The translations under genes and the position numbers were made by a program. Under the pieces are notes generated by a model. It searched no databases and was not told where the DNA came from. It saw only the letters and a list, made by a program, of their open reading frames with translations. This document shows, one piece after another, positions 1 to 8,039 of a stretch of 64,000 nucleotides of DNA (position 1 is the stretch's first letter; each line of letters opens with the position of its first letter). Where the stretch lies: contig CAWGVO010000012.1 of NCBI GenBank assembly GCA_963826055.1, forward strand, positions 62,001-126,000, given 5' to 3'. This DNA is from JBBDMC01 sp963826055. GTDB lineage: Bacteria; Pseudomonadota; Alphaproteobacteria; Rhizobiales; Kaistiaceae.

Positions 1-531
1 GGCAAGCTGGTCGCCGAGCCCGGCGAGCCAGAACGCCGGCGCCCCGTCGGGCCGCATAAGCACCGCGTCGTTTTCCATCACCGGGATGCCGACACCGCGG
101 AGCGCGCCGCGCACCGTCTCGACGTCGTTCCACCAGTCGTGATTGCCGAGGACCGCGTGGGCGCCGAGCGGCGCTTCCAGGCGGGAGAGTGCCCGCGCCC
201 ATTCGGCCGGCGGCACCGTGCCCGTCTCGAAATGCCGCAAGCCGGCGACGAAATCGCCGAGCAGGAGAACGATGTCCGGCTTGAGGTCGTTGGACCTCGC
301 GACGATCTCCTCGACCCGCGACAGCGGCATCCAGGGATCGCAGGCATGGATGTCGGCGATCGCCGAGATGCGCAGCGGCCGGCCGCCCTTCGGCCATCCC
401 GGCAGCGTCAGCCGGTAGGGCGTCACCACCAGCCGGAAGCGGGGCTCGACGGCGAACGCGTACGACGACATGCCGATGGCGCCGGCGCCCGCGGCCGCGA
501 AAGAAGTCAGGAAGGCCCGACGTGTGAGCAC
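1..531 (-). CDS. Tat-exported metallophosphoesterase (3' end outside window)
   Basis: A reading frame opens at a GTG (529-531) and runs off the left edge after 177 codons without a stop. The N-terminus LTRRAFLTSFAAAG is a twin-arginine signal followed by an Ala/Gly-rich hydrophobic stretch, so export through Tat is inferred. Calcineurin-like metal-binding motifs follow: ADIHACD near residue 60, LLGDFVAG near 90 and LGNHDWW near 125. These are the D-x-H, GD and GNHD blocks of binuclear phosphoesterases. Similar exported YaeI-like enzymes act on phosphodiesters such as UDP-diacylglucosamine or other envelope substrates; the substrate here is unknown. The C-terminal GHxH block lies beyond the window. 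The gene is followed upstream by an AT-richer 130 bp spacer before rplS. Confidence 0.85.
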   Translation of the reverse strand, partial: MLTRRAFLTSFAAAGAGAIGMSSYAFAVEPRFRLVVTPYRLTLPGWPKGGRPLRISAIADIHACDPWMPLSRVEEIVARSNDLKPDIVLLLGDFVAGLRHFETGTVPPAEWARALSRLEAPLGAHAVLGNHDWWNDVETVRGALRGVGIPVMENDAVLMRPDGAPAFWLAGLGDQLA

Positions 532-602
532 CGTTGTCTGCCTGGTCCGCCGCCACTGTGGTCGCCCGCGGGCGGCATAGGCGTGCGCCCGCGCGACCGC
601 AA

Positions 603-626
603 GTTAACGGTCCGTTCACGGTTAAC
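603..626. promoter_or_regulatory. Paired GTTAAC motifs, possible operator
   Basis: Two copies of the self-complementary hexamer GTTAAC are separated by 12 bases. They lie 72 bp upstream of the GTG of the exported phosphoesterase and 60 bp beyond the end of rplS, in an AT-richer patch of GC-rich DNA. TTAAC is also the core of CtrA-type half sites in alphaproteobacteria, but the spacing here is not the canonical 7 bases. Assignment is weak. Confidence 0.25.
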
Positions 627-663
627 GACGGTAGCGGAGTCCGCGAGCCCGGCGAACGCGGGC

Positions 664-1086
664 CTATTTCTCTGCGGCCGGAGTTGCGGCGTCGAGCGCC
701 GCCTCGATCTCGGCCGTGCGGGTGCGGTGATCCTGCTTCTCGGCGATGCGCGCGGACTTGCCGCGGCGGCCGCGCAGGTAATAGAGCTTCGCCCGCCTCA
801 CCTTGCCGCGGCGGACCACCTCGATCGAGTCGATCGACGGCGAATAGACCGGGAAGACGCGTTCGACGCCCTCACCGTAGGAAATCTTCCTGACGGTGAA
901 GTTTTCGTTGAGGCCGCCGCCCGAGCGCCCGATGCACACGCCCTCGTAGGCCTGGATGCGGGTCCGCGTGCCTTCCGTCACCCTGACGTTGACGCGGACC
1001 GTATCGCCGGGGGCGAATGCCGGGATGGTGCGATCGCCGACAATGGCGGCCGCCTGCTCTTTTTCGAGCTCCTGGATAATGTTCAT
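664..1086 (-). CDS. rplS: 50S ribosomal protein L19
   Basis: This 140-residue protein shows the L19 signatures PGDTVRVNVRV (about residues 26-36), RIQAYEGVCIGR, and the closing block KLYYLRGRRGKSARI. L19 sits at the 30S-50S interface of the ribosome. It has a short Ala/Glu-rich tail (residues 124-140) as is common in alphaproteobacteria. It is the last gene of the ffh-rpsP-rimM-trmD-rplS block, but here a DUF6065-like gene lies between trmD and rplS. An AGGAAGG sequence lies about 10 bases before the ATG. A short GC hairpin (647-663) directly follows the stop codon. Confidence 0.97.
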   Translation of the reverse strand: MNIIQELEKEQAAAIVGDRTIPAFAPGDTVRVNVRVTEGTRTRIQAYEGVCIGRSGGGLNENFTVRKISYGEGVERVFPVYSPSIDSIEVVRRGKVRRAKLYYLRGRRGKSARIAEKQDHRTRTAEIEAALDAATPAAEK

Positions 1087-1180
1087 CGGAGGTGACCTTC
1101 CTTCGCCGGCTGCGCCGGCGGCGAGCGCCCTCGGCGCGTCAAACCGCTTGCCTGTCGGTGAATCCGGGCGGTTCCATACT

Positions 1181-1975
1181 CTAATCGGATGGCTTTGTCG
1201 ATTCCCTGGGCGGTGCGTCGGAATCGACCCGCTGTCCCGGCTTGGCGAACGGTTTCAGCCGCAGCCGCGTATGATGGTCGCTCGGCCCCGTCCGCGTCCC
1301 GTCCGGACCGAGGCCGCGGTAGTAGAGCTTCTGCCAGCGCTCCGCCACCGCCGCGGAGTCCGGCTGCTTCAGGTCGGCGTTGAACGTGTTGCGGCTTGCC
1401 GTCCATTGTTCGTGCGCCCGTTTCAGCGCCGGATCGTCCGACAGCACCCGCATTTCCGGCTCGATCGCCTCCAGCGCACCGCGTTCGACCGGGAACAGGT
1501 GGCAGAACGGCTCGTCCTTCTCGAACCGCACCGGCGTCCCGGCGGCGGTGAACATCCAGTTCATGGTGAACGAATACGGCGACCAGTCCGTCTCGATGAT
1601 GCCGGTCAGCCCGACGATGGCGTCCCGCGGCCGGTTGATCGGCCCCTGCACCATCAGGTCGTAGCCGGGCTCCGTGCGGAAGAGACAGGGCACATGGAAG
1701 GTGAGGACGCCGCTGCCGAAATGGCTGATCGCCGGGGCGGTGGTGCCCTCGTCCGCCAGCACGGTGACCGCGCCGATGTGGCTCTCGCCGTTCCACTCGG
1801 CGGTGAAACCGGAGTTGCACAGGATCTCCCAGCCGTATGCGTTGGCGATGTTGAGCGGCAGGCAGCGATAGGCGAAGCGCTCGCCGGTTTCCTCCATCCA
1901 GTTGCGCTCCACCGGCGCCGGGCGGATGTTCATCGTGTGGCCGTCCATGACGTAGGCGGTCAGCTTCACCGGCAT
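1181..1975 (-). CDS. DUF6065-like conserved protein
   Basis: The protein has 264 residues from the ATG at 1975, chosen because GAGGTG lies 7-12 bases upstream; an in-frame GTG at 1984 would add three residues. No signal peptide or membrane segment is seen. The sequence is rich in aromatic residues, with blocks such as LPLNIANAYGWEIL, HFGSGVLTFHVP and IETDWSPYSFTMNWMFT, and has a charged Lys/Arg/Pro tail after about residue 225. The N-terminal half matches my memory of the DUF6065 family, whose function is unknown; I cannot verify this by search. It lies between trmD and rplS, two genes normally adjacent, with 94 bp to rplS and 18 bp to trmD, so it is probably cotranscribed with them. Confidence 0.75.
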   Translation of the reverse strand: MPVKLTAYVMDGHTMNIRPAPVERNWMEETGERFAYRCLPLNIANAYGWEILCNSGFTAEWNGESHIGAVTVLADEGTTAPAISHFGSGVLTFHVPCLFRTEPGYDLMVQGPINRPRDAIVGLTGIIETDWSPYSFTMNWMFTAAGTPVRFEKDEPFCHLFPVERGALEAIEPEMRVLSDDPALKRAHEQWTASRNTFNADLKQPDSAAVAERWQKLYYRGLGPDGTRTGPSDHHTRLRLKPFAKPGQRVDSDAPPRESTKPSD

Positions 1976-1993
1976 GATCGTCACCTCGATGAT

Positions 1994-2699
1994 TCACTCG
2001 TCCTGCCGTTCGTCGGCGCGCGGCAGGATGTCGGGCCGCCGCTCGCGCGTGGCCTTCAGCGCCTCGCGCCGCCGCCAGGCCGCCACCTTGCCATGGTCGC
2101 CGGAGGTGAGCACCTCCGGGATCGCGCGGCCCTCCCACACCTGCGGCCGCGTGAATTGCGGATATTCCAGCAGCCCGCCGACGAAGCTCTCGCTCGCGGC
2201 GGACTCCGCGTTGCCCATCACCCCCGGCAGCAGCCTGACCACGGTTTCCAGCAGCACCATCGCCGCCACCTCGCCGCCGGCGAGCACATAGTCGCCGATC
2301 GAGACCTCGTGCAGGTTGCGGCCCGCGATCACCCGCTCGTCCACGCCTTCGAACCGGCCCGCGATGACGACCACACCCGGACCCGTGGCAAGGACCCCGG
2401 CGAGGGCCTGGTCGAGCTTCCGTCCGCGCGGGCTCATCAGCAGCCGCGGCCGCTCGTCGTCCGCCGCGCTCGCCCGCGTCGATCGCCGCCGCCAGAACGT
2501 CGGCGCGCATCACCATGCCCGGCCCGCCGCCTGCCGGCGTGTCGTCGACCGAGCGATGCTTGTCCGTCGCCGCATCGCGGATGTTGTGGACGTCGAGCGA
2601 CCACAGCCCCTCGGCGAGCGCCTTGCCGGCGAGGCTGGCGCCGAGCGGTCCGGGAAACAGCTCCGGGAAGAGTGTGAGCACGCTGGCGCGGAAGATCAT
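1994..2699 (-). pseudogene. trmD: tRNA (guanine-N1)-methyltransferase, frameshifted
   Basis: TrmD methylates G37 of tRNAs that read CNN and CGG codons, preventing +1 frameshifting, and is essential in most bacteria. The N-terminal part (VLTLFPELFPG, then DTPAGGGPGMVM) is in one frame from the ATG at 2699. The C-terminal part (LLMSPRGRKLDQALA, AGRFEGVDERVI, SIGDYVLAGGE, QFTRPQVWEG) is in the next frame. The switch falls at about 2461-2471, within the GC-rich codons after AIDAGE. The span is 706 bases, that is 235 codons plus one base, so a single extra base explains it and gives a normal 234-residue enzyme. The start overlaps rimM by 4 bases. Because the gene is essential, a sequence error is more likely than real loss. 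Confidence 0.9.
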
Positions 2700-3238
2700 G
2701 ACTGCCCATCCTCCTCGCTCTCGTCGAGCAGCCCCGGCGGCGGATCGACGACGACCCGCCCGCCGGCGACATCGACCGTCGGCACGGCGGCGCGCGTGAA
2801 GGGCACCAGCACCGGCATCGTTCCCGGCGCGACAATCTCCAGCAGGTCGCCCGCGCCGTAGTTCTGCACCGCGACGATCGTCCCCAGCGCCTCCCCCGAC
2901 ACGGTCTCGGCGGCGAGCCCGATCAGGTCGGCGTGGTAGAACTCATCGGTCTCCGCCTCCGGCAGCCGTGCGCGCGGTACCGACAGTTCGATACCGTTCA
3001 GCGCTTCCGCCGCGTCGCGATCGGCAACACCCTTGAAGCGCACCACCAGCATGTCGCTCGCGGTCCCGGCCGCCGGCCGCGCCGTCTCGATCTCGAACGA
3101 GCGCCCGTCGCCGCCGATGAGCGGACCGTACCCGCCGATGTCCATCGGCACCGCGGTGAACGACTTCAGCCGCACCTCGCCCTTGATGCCGTGAGCTGCG
3201 CCGACCTGGCCGACAATGACGTCCTTCGCGGAAGCCAT
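2696..3238 (-). CDS. rimM: 16S rRNA processing protein RimM
   Basis: RimM is a ribosome maturation factor that binds S19 and the 30S head. The 180-residue protein has the N-terminal block VGQVGAAHGIKGEVRLKSFT, a variable middle, and a PRC-barrel C-terminal half with EFYHADLIGL and LLEIVAPG. It closes with VDPPPGLLDE, the usual RimM end. It overlaps trmD by 4 bases (ATGA), which implies translational coupling, and lies 199 bp downstream of rpsP. That spacer is filled by a repeat pair. Confidence 0.96.
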   Translation of the reverse strand: MASAKDVIVGQVGAAHGIKGEVRLKSFTAVPMDIGGYGPLIGGDGRSFEIETARPAAGTASDMLVVRFKGVADRDAAEALNGIELSVPRARLPEAETDEFYHADLIGLAAETVSGEALGTIVAVQNYGAGDLLEIVAPGTMPVLVPFTRAAVPTVDVAGGRVVVDPPPGLLDESEEDGQS

Positions 3239-3267
3239 TTGCTTCCCTCACCCCGCGGAAACGCGGA

Positions 3268-3412
3268 TCACCTCTCCCATAGGGAGAGGTCGCCGAGCGA
3301 TCGACGATCGCGAGGCGGGTGAGGGGTTAGAGCGCTTCCGGAAAGGTCACAACCCCTCACCCGGATCGACCCGCGTCGCGGCTCGATCCGACCTCTCCCT
3401 ATGGGAGAGGTG
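3268..3412. repeat. Inverted pair of a ~60 bp intergenic repeat
   Basis: The spacer between rpsP and rimM holds two copies of one element in opposite orientation. Each contains the hairpin CCTCTCCCATAGGGAGAGG (about 3271-3290 and its reverse complement at 3391-3410). Each is followed toward the centre by a degenerate stretch and GGGTGAGGGGTT. The two copies face each other around a short unique centre, so the transcript could form a long cruciform. The motif resembles small mobile or REP-like elements common between genes in alphaproteobacteria. It may act as a processing or attenuation site inside this ribosomal operon. Confidence 0.8.
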
Positions 3413-3437
3413 AACGCGCAGCCGCCGTGCCCCACCG

Positions 3438-3809
3438 CTACCCCGCCGCGGCTTCGCCGCCCTCGGTCGCAGCCGCGGCCTTGGCGGCGGCGGCTTCCGC
3501 GCGCTCCTGCGCCTTCTTGCCGGGCACCGCCTTCTGCGGGTTGTTGCGCGGGCTGCGCTTGGCGAGACCGGCGGCGTCGAGGAAGCGCAGCACCCGGTCG
3601 CTCGGCTGGGCGCCGACCTTCAGCCAGTGCTGGACGCGCTCCGTGTTGAGCACCACCCGTTTCTCGTCGGTCTTGGGCAGGATCGGGTTGTAGGTGCCGA
3701 CGATCTCGATGAAGCGGCCATCGCGCGGGTAGCGCGAGTCGGCCACGACCACCCGGTAGAACGGACGCTTCTTGGCGCCGGCGCGGGCAAGGCGAAGTTT
3801 CAGGGACAT
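3438..3809 (-). CDS. rpsP: 30S ribosomal protein S16
   Basis: The 123-residue protein begins MSLKLRLARAGAKKRPFYR and carries the S16 blocks VVADSRYPRDGRFIEIVGTYNP and DRVLRFLDAAGL. The core ends near residue 85. The rest is an Ala/Lys/Glu-rich tail longer than in enterobacteria but usual for alphaproteobacteria. S16 binds 16S rRNA and is needed for 30S assembly. It lies 31 bp downstream of ffh on the same strand, with which it is likely cotranscribed. Confidence 0.97.
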   Translation of the reverse strand: MSLKLRLARAGAKKRPFYRVVVADSRYPRDGRFIEIVGTYNPILPKTDEKRVVLNTERVQHWLKVGAQPSDRVLRFLDAAGLAKRSPRNNPQKAVPGKKAQERAEAAAAKAAAATEGGEAAAG

Positions 3810-3840
3810 GCTTGGTTCCTTTGCTCGATCTGAATGCAGT

Positions 3841-5367
3841 TCATTTCTTCTTCGTCAGGCCGGGGATGGGAGGCAAACCGCCGCCGAGCCCGGGCAGCTT
3901 CGGCGCGCCGGGACCGCCGAGGCCGGGAAGACCGGGAAGTCCGCCGCCTGACAAGCCGCCGGGCAGCCCGCCGCCCTTGGCGAGCTTCTCCAGCGCCGCC
4001 GGGTCCATCTGCGGCTGACCGCCGCCCATGCCGCCGAGCATCCCGCCCATCCGCGCGAACATGCCTTTGCCCCGCCCCATCTGTTTCATCATGTCGGACA
4101 TCTGCCGGTGCATCTTGAGCAGGCGGTTGATGTCCTCGACGCGCGTGCCCGAACCGGCCGCGACCCGCTTCTTGCGGCTCGCTTTCAAAACCTCAGGCTT
4201 GCGGCGCTCCTGCGGGGTCATCGACGAGATGATCGCCATCTGCCGCTTGAAGACGGAATCGTCGACGCCCATCGCATCGATCTGCTTCTTCATCTTGCCG
4301 ACGCCGGGCAGCATCCCCATCACGCCGGACATGCCGCCGATCTTCTGCATCTGGCCAAGCTGTTCGGCGAGATCTTCCAGGTCGAACATGCCCTTGCGCA
4401 TGCGCTCGGCGGCCTTCGCCGCCTTCTGCGCGTCGAGCGTCTCCGCCGCCTTCTCCACCAGCCCGACGATATCGCCCATGCCGAGGATGCGGCCGGCGAT
4501 ACGTGCCGGATCGAAGTCCTCGAGTTGATCGAGCTTCTCGCCAACGCCGATCAGCTTGATCGGCTTGCCGGTGACCGCTCGCATCGACAGCGCCGCGCCG
4601 CCACGGCCGTCGCCATCGACGCGGGTGAGCACGATGCCGGTGACGCCCACTCGCTCGTCGAACGACTTGGCGAGGTTCACCGCGTCCTGACCGGTGAGCG
4701 AGTCGGCGACGAGCAGGATCTCGTGCGGGTCGGTCGCCGCCTTGATCTCCGCCATCTCGACCATCAGCGGCTCGTCGATATGCGTGCGGCCGGCGGTATC
4801 GAGGATGACCGTATCGTAGCCGCCGAACTTCGCGGCGCTGATGGCCCGGCGCGCGATCTCCGTCGGCGACTGGCCGGCGACGATCGGCAGCGTCGCGATT
4901 CCCGCCTGCTCGCCCAGCACCTTCAGTTGCTCCTGCGCCGCCGGCCGGCGCGTGTCGAGCGAGGCCATCAGCACCTTCTGCTTCTGCCGCTCGGAGAGAC
5001 GCCGCGCGATCTTCGCCGCCGTCGTCGTCTTGCCGGAGCCCTGAAGCCCGACCAGCATCAGCGGCACCGGCGCCGGCGCATTGAGGTCGATCCCCTTCGC
5101 CTCCGACCCCAGCATCTCGACAAGCTGGTCGTGGACGATCTTCACCACCATCTGGCCGGGCGTCACCGAGCGGATGACCTCCTGGCCGACGGCGCGGACC
5201 TTCACCTTGTCGGTAAACGAGCGCACCACGTCGAGCGCCACGTCCGCCTCGATCAGCGCGCGACGTACCTCGCGCATCGCCTCGCCGACGTCGGCCTCCG
5301 ACAGCGCGCCGCGCTTGGTCAGCTTGTCGAGGATGCCACCGAGGCGTTCCGACAGGGATTCGAACAT
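3841..5367 (-). CDS. ffh: Signal recognition particle protein Ffh (SRP54)
   Basis: This 508-residue GTPase binds 4.5S RNA and signal sequences of nascent membrane proteins and docks with FtsY. The N-domain starts MFESLSERLGGILDKL. The G-domain has P-loop GLQGSGKTTTAAKIA near residue 107, DTRRPAAQEQL, DTAGR and TRVDGDGRGGAAL. The M-domain is methionine-rich (GMFDLEDLAEQ, MLPGVGKMKKQID, then clusters of Met with Gly and Gln). The tail after about residue 445 is an unusual Gly/Pro/Leu repeat (GLPGGLSGGGLPGLPGLGG and similar). It is the first gene of the rpsP-rimM-trmD-rplS block. The partner gene ftsY lies at 11746. Confidence 0.98.
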   Translation of the reverse strand: MFESLSERLGGILDKLTKRGALSEADVGEAMREVRRALIEADVALDVVRSFTDKVKVRAVGQEVIRSVTPGQMVVKIVHDQLVEMLGSEAKGIDLNAPAPVPLMLVGLQGSGKTTTAAKIARRLSERQKQKVLMASLDTRRPAAQEQLKVLGEQAGIATLPIVAGQSPTEIARRAISAAKFGGYDTVILDTAGRTHIDEPLMVEMAEIKAATDPHEILLVADSLTGQDAVNLAKSFDERVGVTGIVLTRVDGDGRGGAALSMRAVTGKPIKLIGVGEKLDQLEDFDPARIAGRILGMGDIVGLVEKAAETLDAQKAAKAAERMRKGMFDLEDLAEQLGQMQKIGGMSGVMGMLPGVGKMKKQIDAMGVDDSVFKRQMAIISSMTPQERRKPEVLKASRKKRVAAGSGTRVEDINRLLKMHRQMSDMMKQMGRGKGMFARMGGMLGGMGGGQPQMDPAALEKLAKGGGLPGGLSGGGLPGLPGLGGPGAPKLPGLGGGLPPIPGLTKKK

Positions 5368-5420
5368 CAGCTTGTCTCGTTCGCTCGCATTGTGGACGCG
5401 GTACCGAAAGCCACGCCAAT

Positions 5421-5467
5421 CCCTCCCTGCGAGGGGAGGGTGGCGGCGAAGCCGCCGGGCGGGGAGA
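5421..5467. repeat. Palindromic intergenic repeat (CCCTCCC-GGGAGGG type)
   Basis: In the 263 bp spacer between ffh and the next minus-strand gene lies CCCTCCCTGCGAGGGGAGGG, followed by the nested palindrome GGCGGCGAAGCCGCC and GGGCGGGGAGA. The same architecture (outer CCCTCCC pair, inner hairpin, closing GGGGAGGGG) recurs at 40349-40401, so the two are members of one repeat family. No gene is apparent in the rest of this spacer. Confidence 0.7.
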
Positions 5468-5630
5468 GCGTCGCGAGTGCGATCACCAGGGCTCCAAAGC
5501 AGTTGCGCGCCCGCGGGCGCATCGCGCTGGCGGACGCTGACCTCCGGGGTCGTGCCCCGGTCGGCTTCTCGAAACTTCAGGCTCTTTTCAGAGTCGGCCG
5601 GTGTTTACGTGGCGCCGTCGCGGGAGTCAA

Positions 5631-6065
5631 TCAAGGGCGGCCTCGGACGAGGATCGCCCCGTCCCAGCCCCGCCGGGAGACGACCGCCCCGACGACCGCC
5701 ACGATCGTCAGGATCAGCGCCAGCGGCACCCCGATGAAGACGATGGCGAGCGGCAGCAATCCCAATCCGGTGCCGGGCGGATGGATCAGCGCCATAGCCA
5801 CCCCCTGCCCGGCGACGACGAGCAGCGCCCAGCGCCACACCCGCTTCGGCCACAGCCACCCGGCCACACCCGCGCCGGCGAGAAGCACCGGCAGCCCCAG
5901 CTTGAAATAGGCCGGCGTGTCCCACGCCTCGCGCACGATGAACCTGCCGTCAACCATGCGCCCGGCCGCCAGCGACAGCACCGCCCAGACGGCGAATCCG
6001 GCGCCAACGGCCACCATCGCGGCAACCGTTCCACGGCTCTGGCCTGACGCACTCATGGCAGCCAT
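5631..6065 (-). CDS. Small integral membrane protein, unknown function
   Basis: The protein has 144 residues with four predicted hydrophobic segments (about residues 14-34, 52-72, 77-97 and 105-128) and little soluble sequence. The start at 6065 is supported by GGAGGTG nine bases upstream; a second ATG nine bases further in has no such site. I recognise no family. It is alone on the minus strand between ffh and the divergent cytochrome c gene. The only cue to its role is location next to an electron-transfer gene. Confidence 0.65.
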   Translation of the reverse strand: MAAMSASGQSRGTVAAMVAVGAGFAVWAVLSLAAGRMVDGRFIVREAWDTPAYFKLGLPVLLAGAGVAGWLWPKRVWRWALLVVAGQGVAMALIHPPGTGLGLLPLAIVFIGVPLALILTIVAVVGAVVSRRGWDGAILVRGRP

Positions 6066-6221
6066 GCGGCCGCACCTCCTCTGTGCGTCGACCCTAGCGC
6101 CGATTGGTGAACGAATTGTCCGGCTGGAGCCGGCATCGACGGCTTCCCGCCGACCGTCGCCGCCATGTATAACCCGGCGCCAACGCGGGTCATGCGTTAC
6201 CCGAGGGCGCTGAAGTCAATC

Positions 6222-6497
6222 ATGTTCGCCAGACGGCTGGTCCTCGCAATCGTGGTTCTGACGGCGGCCACGGGCGCCACGATGGCTGAGGCCACGATCT
6301 CCGGCGACGCGACCCGCGGCGCGGCGCTGTACAACACCGGGTGCATTCGCTGCCATCGCGTCCCGTCAGAGGTCGCCCGTAGCCTCAACCCCGATGACCC
6401 CGCCACGGTCAGCGCGCTCGAAGTCTTCCTGCGGAGCCACCACACCACCAGCGACGCGGCGCGCGCCGACCTGATCGCCTTTCTCGCCGCGAATTGA
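6222..6497 (+). CDS. Small mono-heme cytochrome c, exported
   Basis: Taking the ATG at 6222 gives 91 residues beginning with a clean Sec signal (MFARRLVLAIVVLTAATGATMA); an upstream ATG at 6165 would put 19 polar residues before it. A single heme-attachment motif GCIRCH follows about 20 residues after the cleavage site. The mature protein is only about 67 residues and contains no methionine after the heme site, so the second axial ligand is not the usual Met. The pair HH in FLRSHHTTSD is the obvious alternative. The gene ends one base before the convergent flavocytochrome gene. The ccm genes at 14571-16856 would mature it. Confidence 0.8.
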   Translation: MFARRLVLAIVVLTAATGATMAEATISGDATRGAALYNTGCIRCHRVPSEVARSLNPDDPATVSALEVFLRSHHTTSDAARADLIAFLAAN

Positions 6498-6498
6498 C

Positions 6499-7956
6499 TC
6501 AACGCAGCGCGAACGCCGCGACGACCGCAATCGCCGCCACTCCCATGACCGCAAACGACGCGAGGACGAGCCGGTCCTTCACCGACCGCGCCGCGTCGGC
6601 ATAGTCGAACCGCTCGTAGCGGATCGCCGTCACCGGCACGCCGGCGCCGCGAAGTTGATCGCAGACGGCGCACATCATCGCCCCCGGTCCGCACAGCATC
6701 GCCGAAACATGATTGGGGTCGAGGCCGGCGAGCACGCGCCTGATGATGGCCGGCGTCACTCGCCCGCCATCGTGCGGCCAACCTTCGCTGGCCTGCTCGG
6801 CGAGAAACACCGCTTCGATATCGAGCCCCGCCGCCTCGTCCAGCAGCCGCTGTGGATCGATCATCGCCGAGGGACGCGCCCCGGCATAGACCAGCCTCAC
6901 CTTGCGGGGGTCATGGCGGGCGGCGAGATCGCGGATGATCCCGCGGACGGGCGCAATGCCGACACCGCCGGCGAACAGGAGCACCGCGTCGCGCGACGCC
7001 TCGTCGACGACGAAGCTGCCGTGCGGCGCGTCGAGTCCTACCGCCGTACCGACGGCAATGCCGCCAATTCCACGGGTGAAGTCCCCCAACTCCTTGATCA
7101 GAAACGAGAGCTCGGACCCTGCCGCCGGCGCCGACGCGATCGAGAAGGGATGATCGAACAGCGGAAATGCCCTTGGCGCGAACGCCAGCCACGCGAACTG
7201 GCCGGCGCGATAGGCGAGGCCCGGTCCCGACGTCGGTTTCAGCGTCAACTCCCACAGTCCCTCGGCGACCTTGCGATTGGCCGCCACCCGCCACGGCGAC
7301 TTCCGCATCCGCCAGGCACGCACGGCGTAGACGATGAACGCACTTGCCAGCACCAGTACCGACAGTGCCGGCCACAACGCCCCCAGCGGCAACTCGCGCG
7401 AATAGTTGCCGGCTCGCAGCGCGTGCAGCGTCACCAGCCCTGCCGCCGTCAGCGCCAGGAGCCCGTGGCTTGCCCGCCATGTTTCATAGGGAACCTTGAT
7501 CTTGTCGCGCCTCACCGCCAGCGTCACCAGCGCGATGACCAGCACCACCGCGATCACTCCGGCAAGATACCGCGGCGATACCAGCAGGTGGCCGAAACGG
7601 TTCAAACCGCGCGACGGTTTCGCCAGGAAGTCCGGCACCACGAAGAGAATCGGGTGAACGATGACGAAAGCGGCCAGCGCCCGCGCCGACCATTTGTGGA
7701 ATGCCATCGTCACGTCGATGCCGACGCGACCGGAAAGCGCCTCGAACCGCCCGGAGGTAACGAACTGCAGCATCAGTCCGACCCCGGCCACGATCCCGGC
7801 GGCGGCAGACGCTTCGACCCACGGGTTGGTTGAAGGCACGCCGGTCGCCAGCGCCAGGACCAGCGGGACGGCGAGCGCAGCGATGTAAAGGACAGCGAGC
7901 GGCAGCGCGGACAGTCCGCGAAGGCGGGTGGGCGGCAACGGCGAAACGGCGTTCAT
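6499..7956 (-). CDS. Ferric-reductase-like flavocytochrome b (FAD/NAD(P)H)
   Basis: The 485-residue protein begins with six hydrophobic segments (about residues 15-215). Two H-x13-H pairs (HKWSARALAAFVIVH and HGLLALTAAGLVTLH) are the bis-heme ligands of the NADPH-oxidase/ferric-reductase family. The soluble half has FAD motif HPFSIAS, nucleotide-binding GGVGIAPVRG, and a late CGPGAMM block with nearby cysteines. An extra hydrophobic helix ends the protein (VLASFAVMGVAAIAVVAAFAL). It would carry electrons from cytoplasmic NAD(P)H across the membrane. It lies 83 bp downstream of msrA on the same strand, so it is probably in one operon with msrB and msrA. A role as their reductant is my inference; iron reduction or oxygen reduction are the alternatives. 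Confidence 0.85.
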   Translation of the reverse strand: MNAVSPLPPTRLRGLSALPLAVLYIAALAVPLVLALATGVPSTNPWVEASAAAGIVAGVGLMLQFVTSGRFEALSGRVGIDVTMAFHKWSARALAAFVIVHPILFVVPDFLAKPSRGLNRFGHLLVSPRYLAGVIAVVLVIALVTLAVRRDKIKVPYETWRASHGLLALTAAGLVTLHALRAGNYSRELPLGALWPALSVLVLASAFIVYAVRAWRMRKSPWRVAANRKVAEGLWELTLKPTSGPGLAYRAGQFAWLAFAPRAFPLFDHPFSIASAPAAGSELSFLIKELGDFTRGIGGIAVGTAVGLDAPHGSFVVDEASRDAVLLFAGGVGIAPVRGIIRDLAARHDPRKVRLVYAGARPSAMIDPQRLLDEAAGLDIEAVFLAEQASEGWPHDGGRVTPAIIRRVLAGLDPNHVSAMLCGPGAMMCAVCDQLRGAGVPVTAIRYERFDYADAARSVKDRLVLASFAVMGVAAIAVVAAFALR

Positions 7957-8039
7957 GGCGGCGACCGTCGCCGCGATCGCGTGCCCCGGCGCTGATTTGG
8001 GTCAAAAACGAGGGTGCGGAATGCCCCCGAATTTGCCCC

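Noticed and set aside
2440..2480. Programmed frameshift in trmD
   Set aside because: There is no slippery heptamer or stimulatory structure, and six other frameshifts of the same sign occur in unrelated genes, which favours sequence error.
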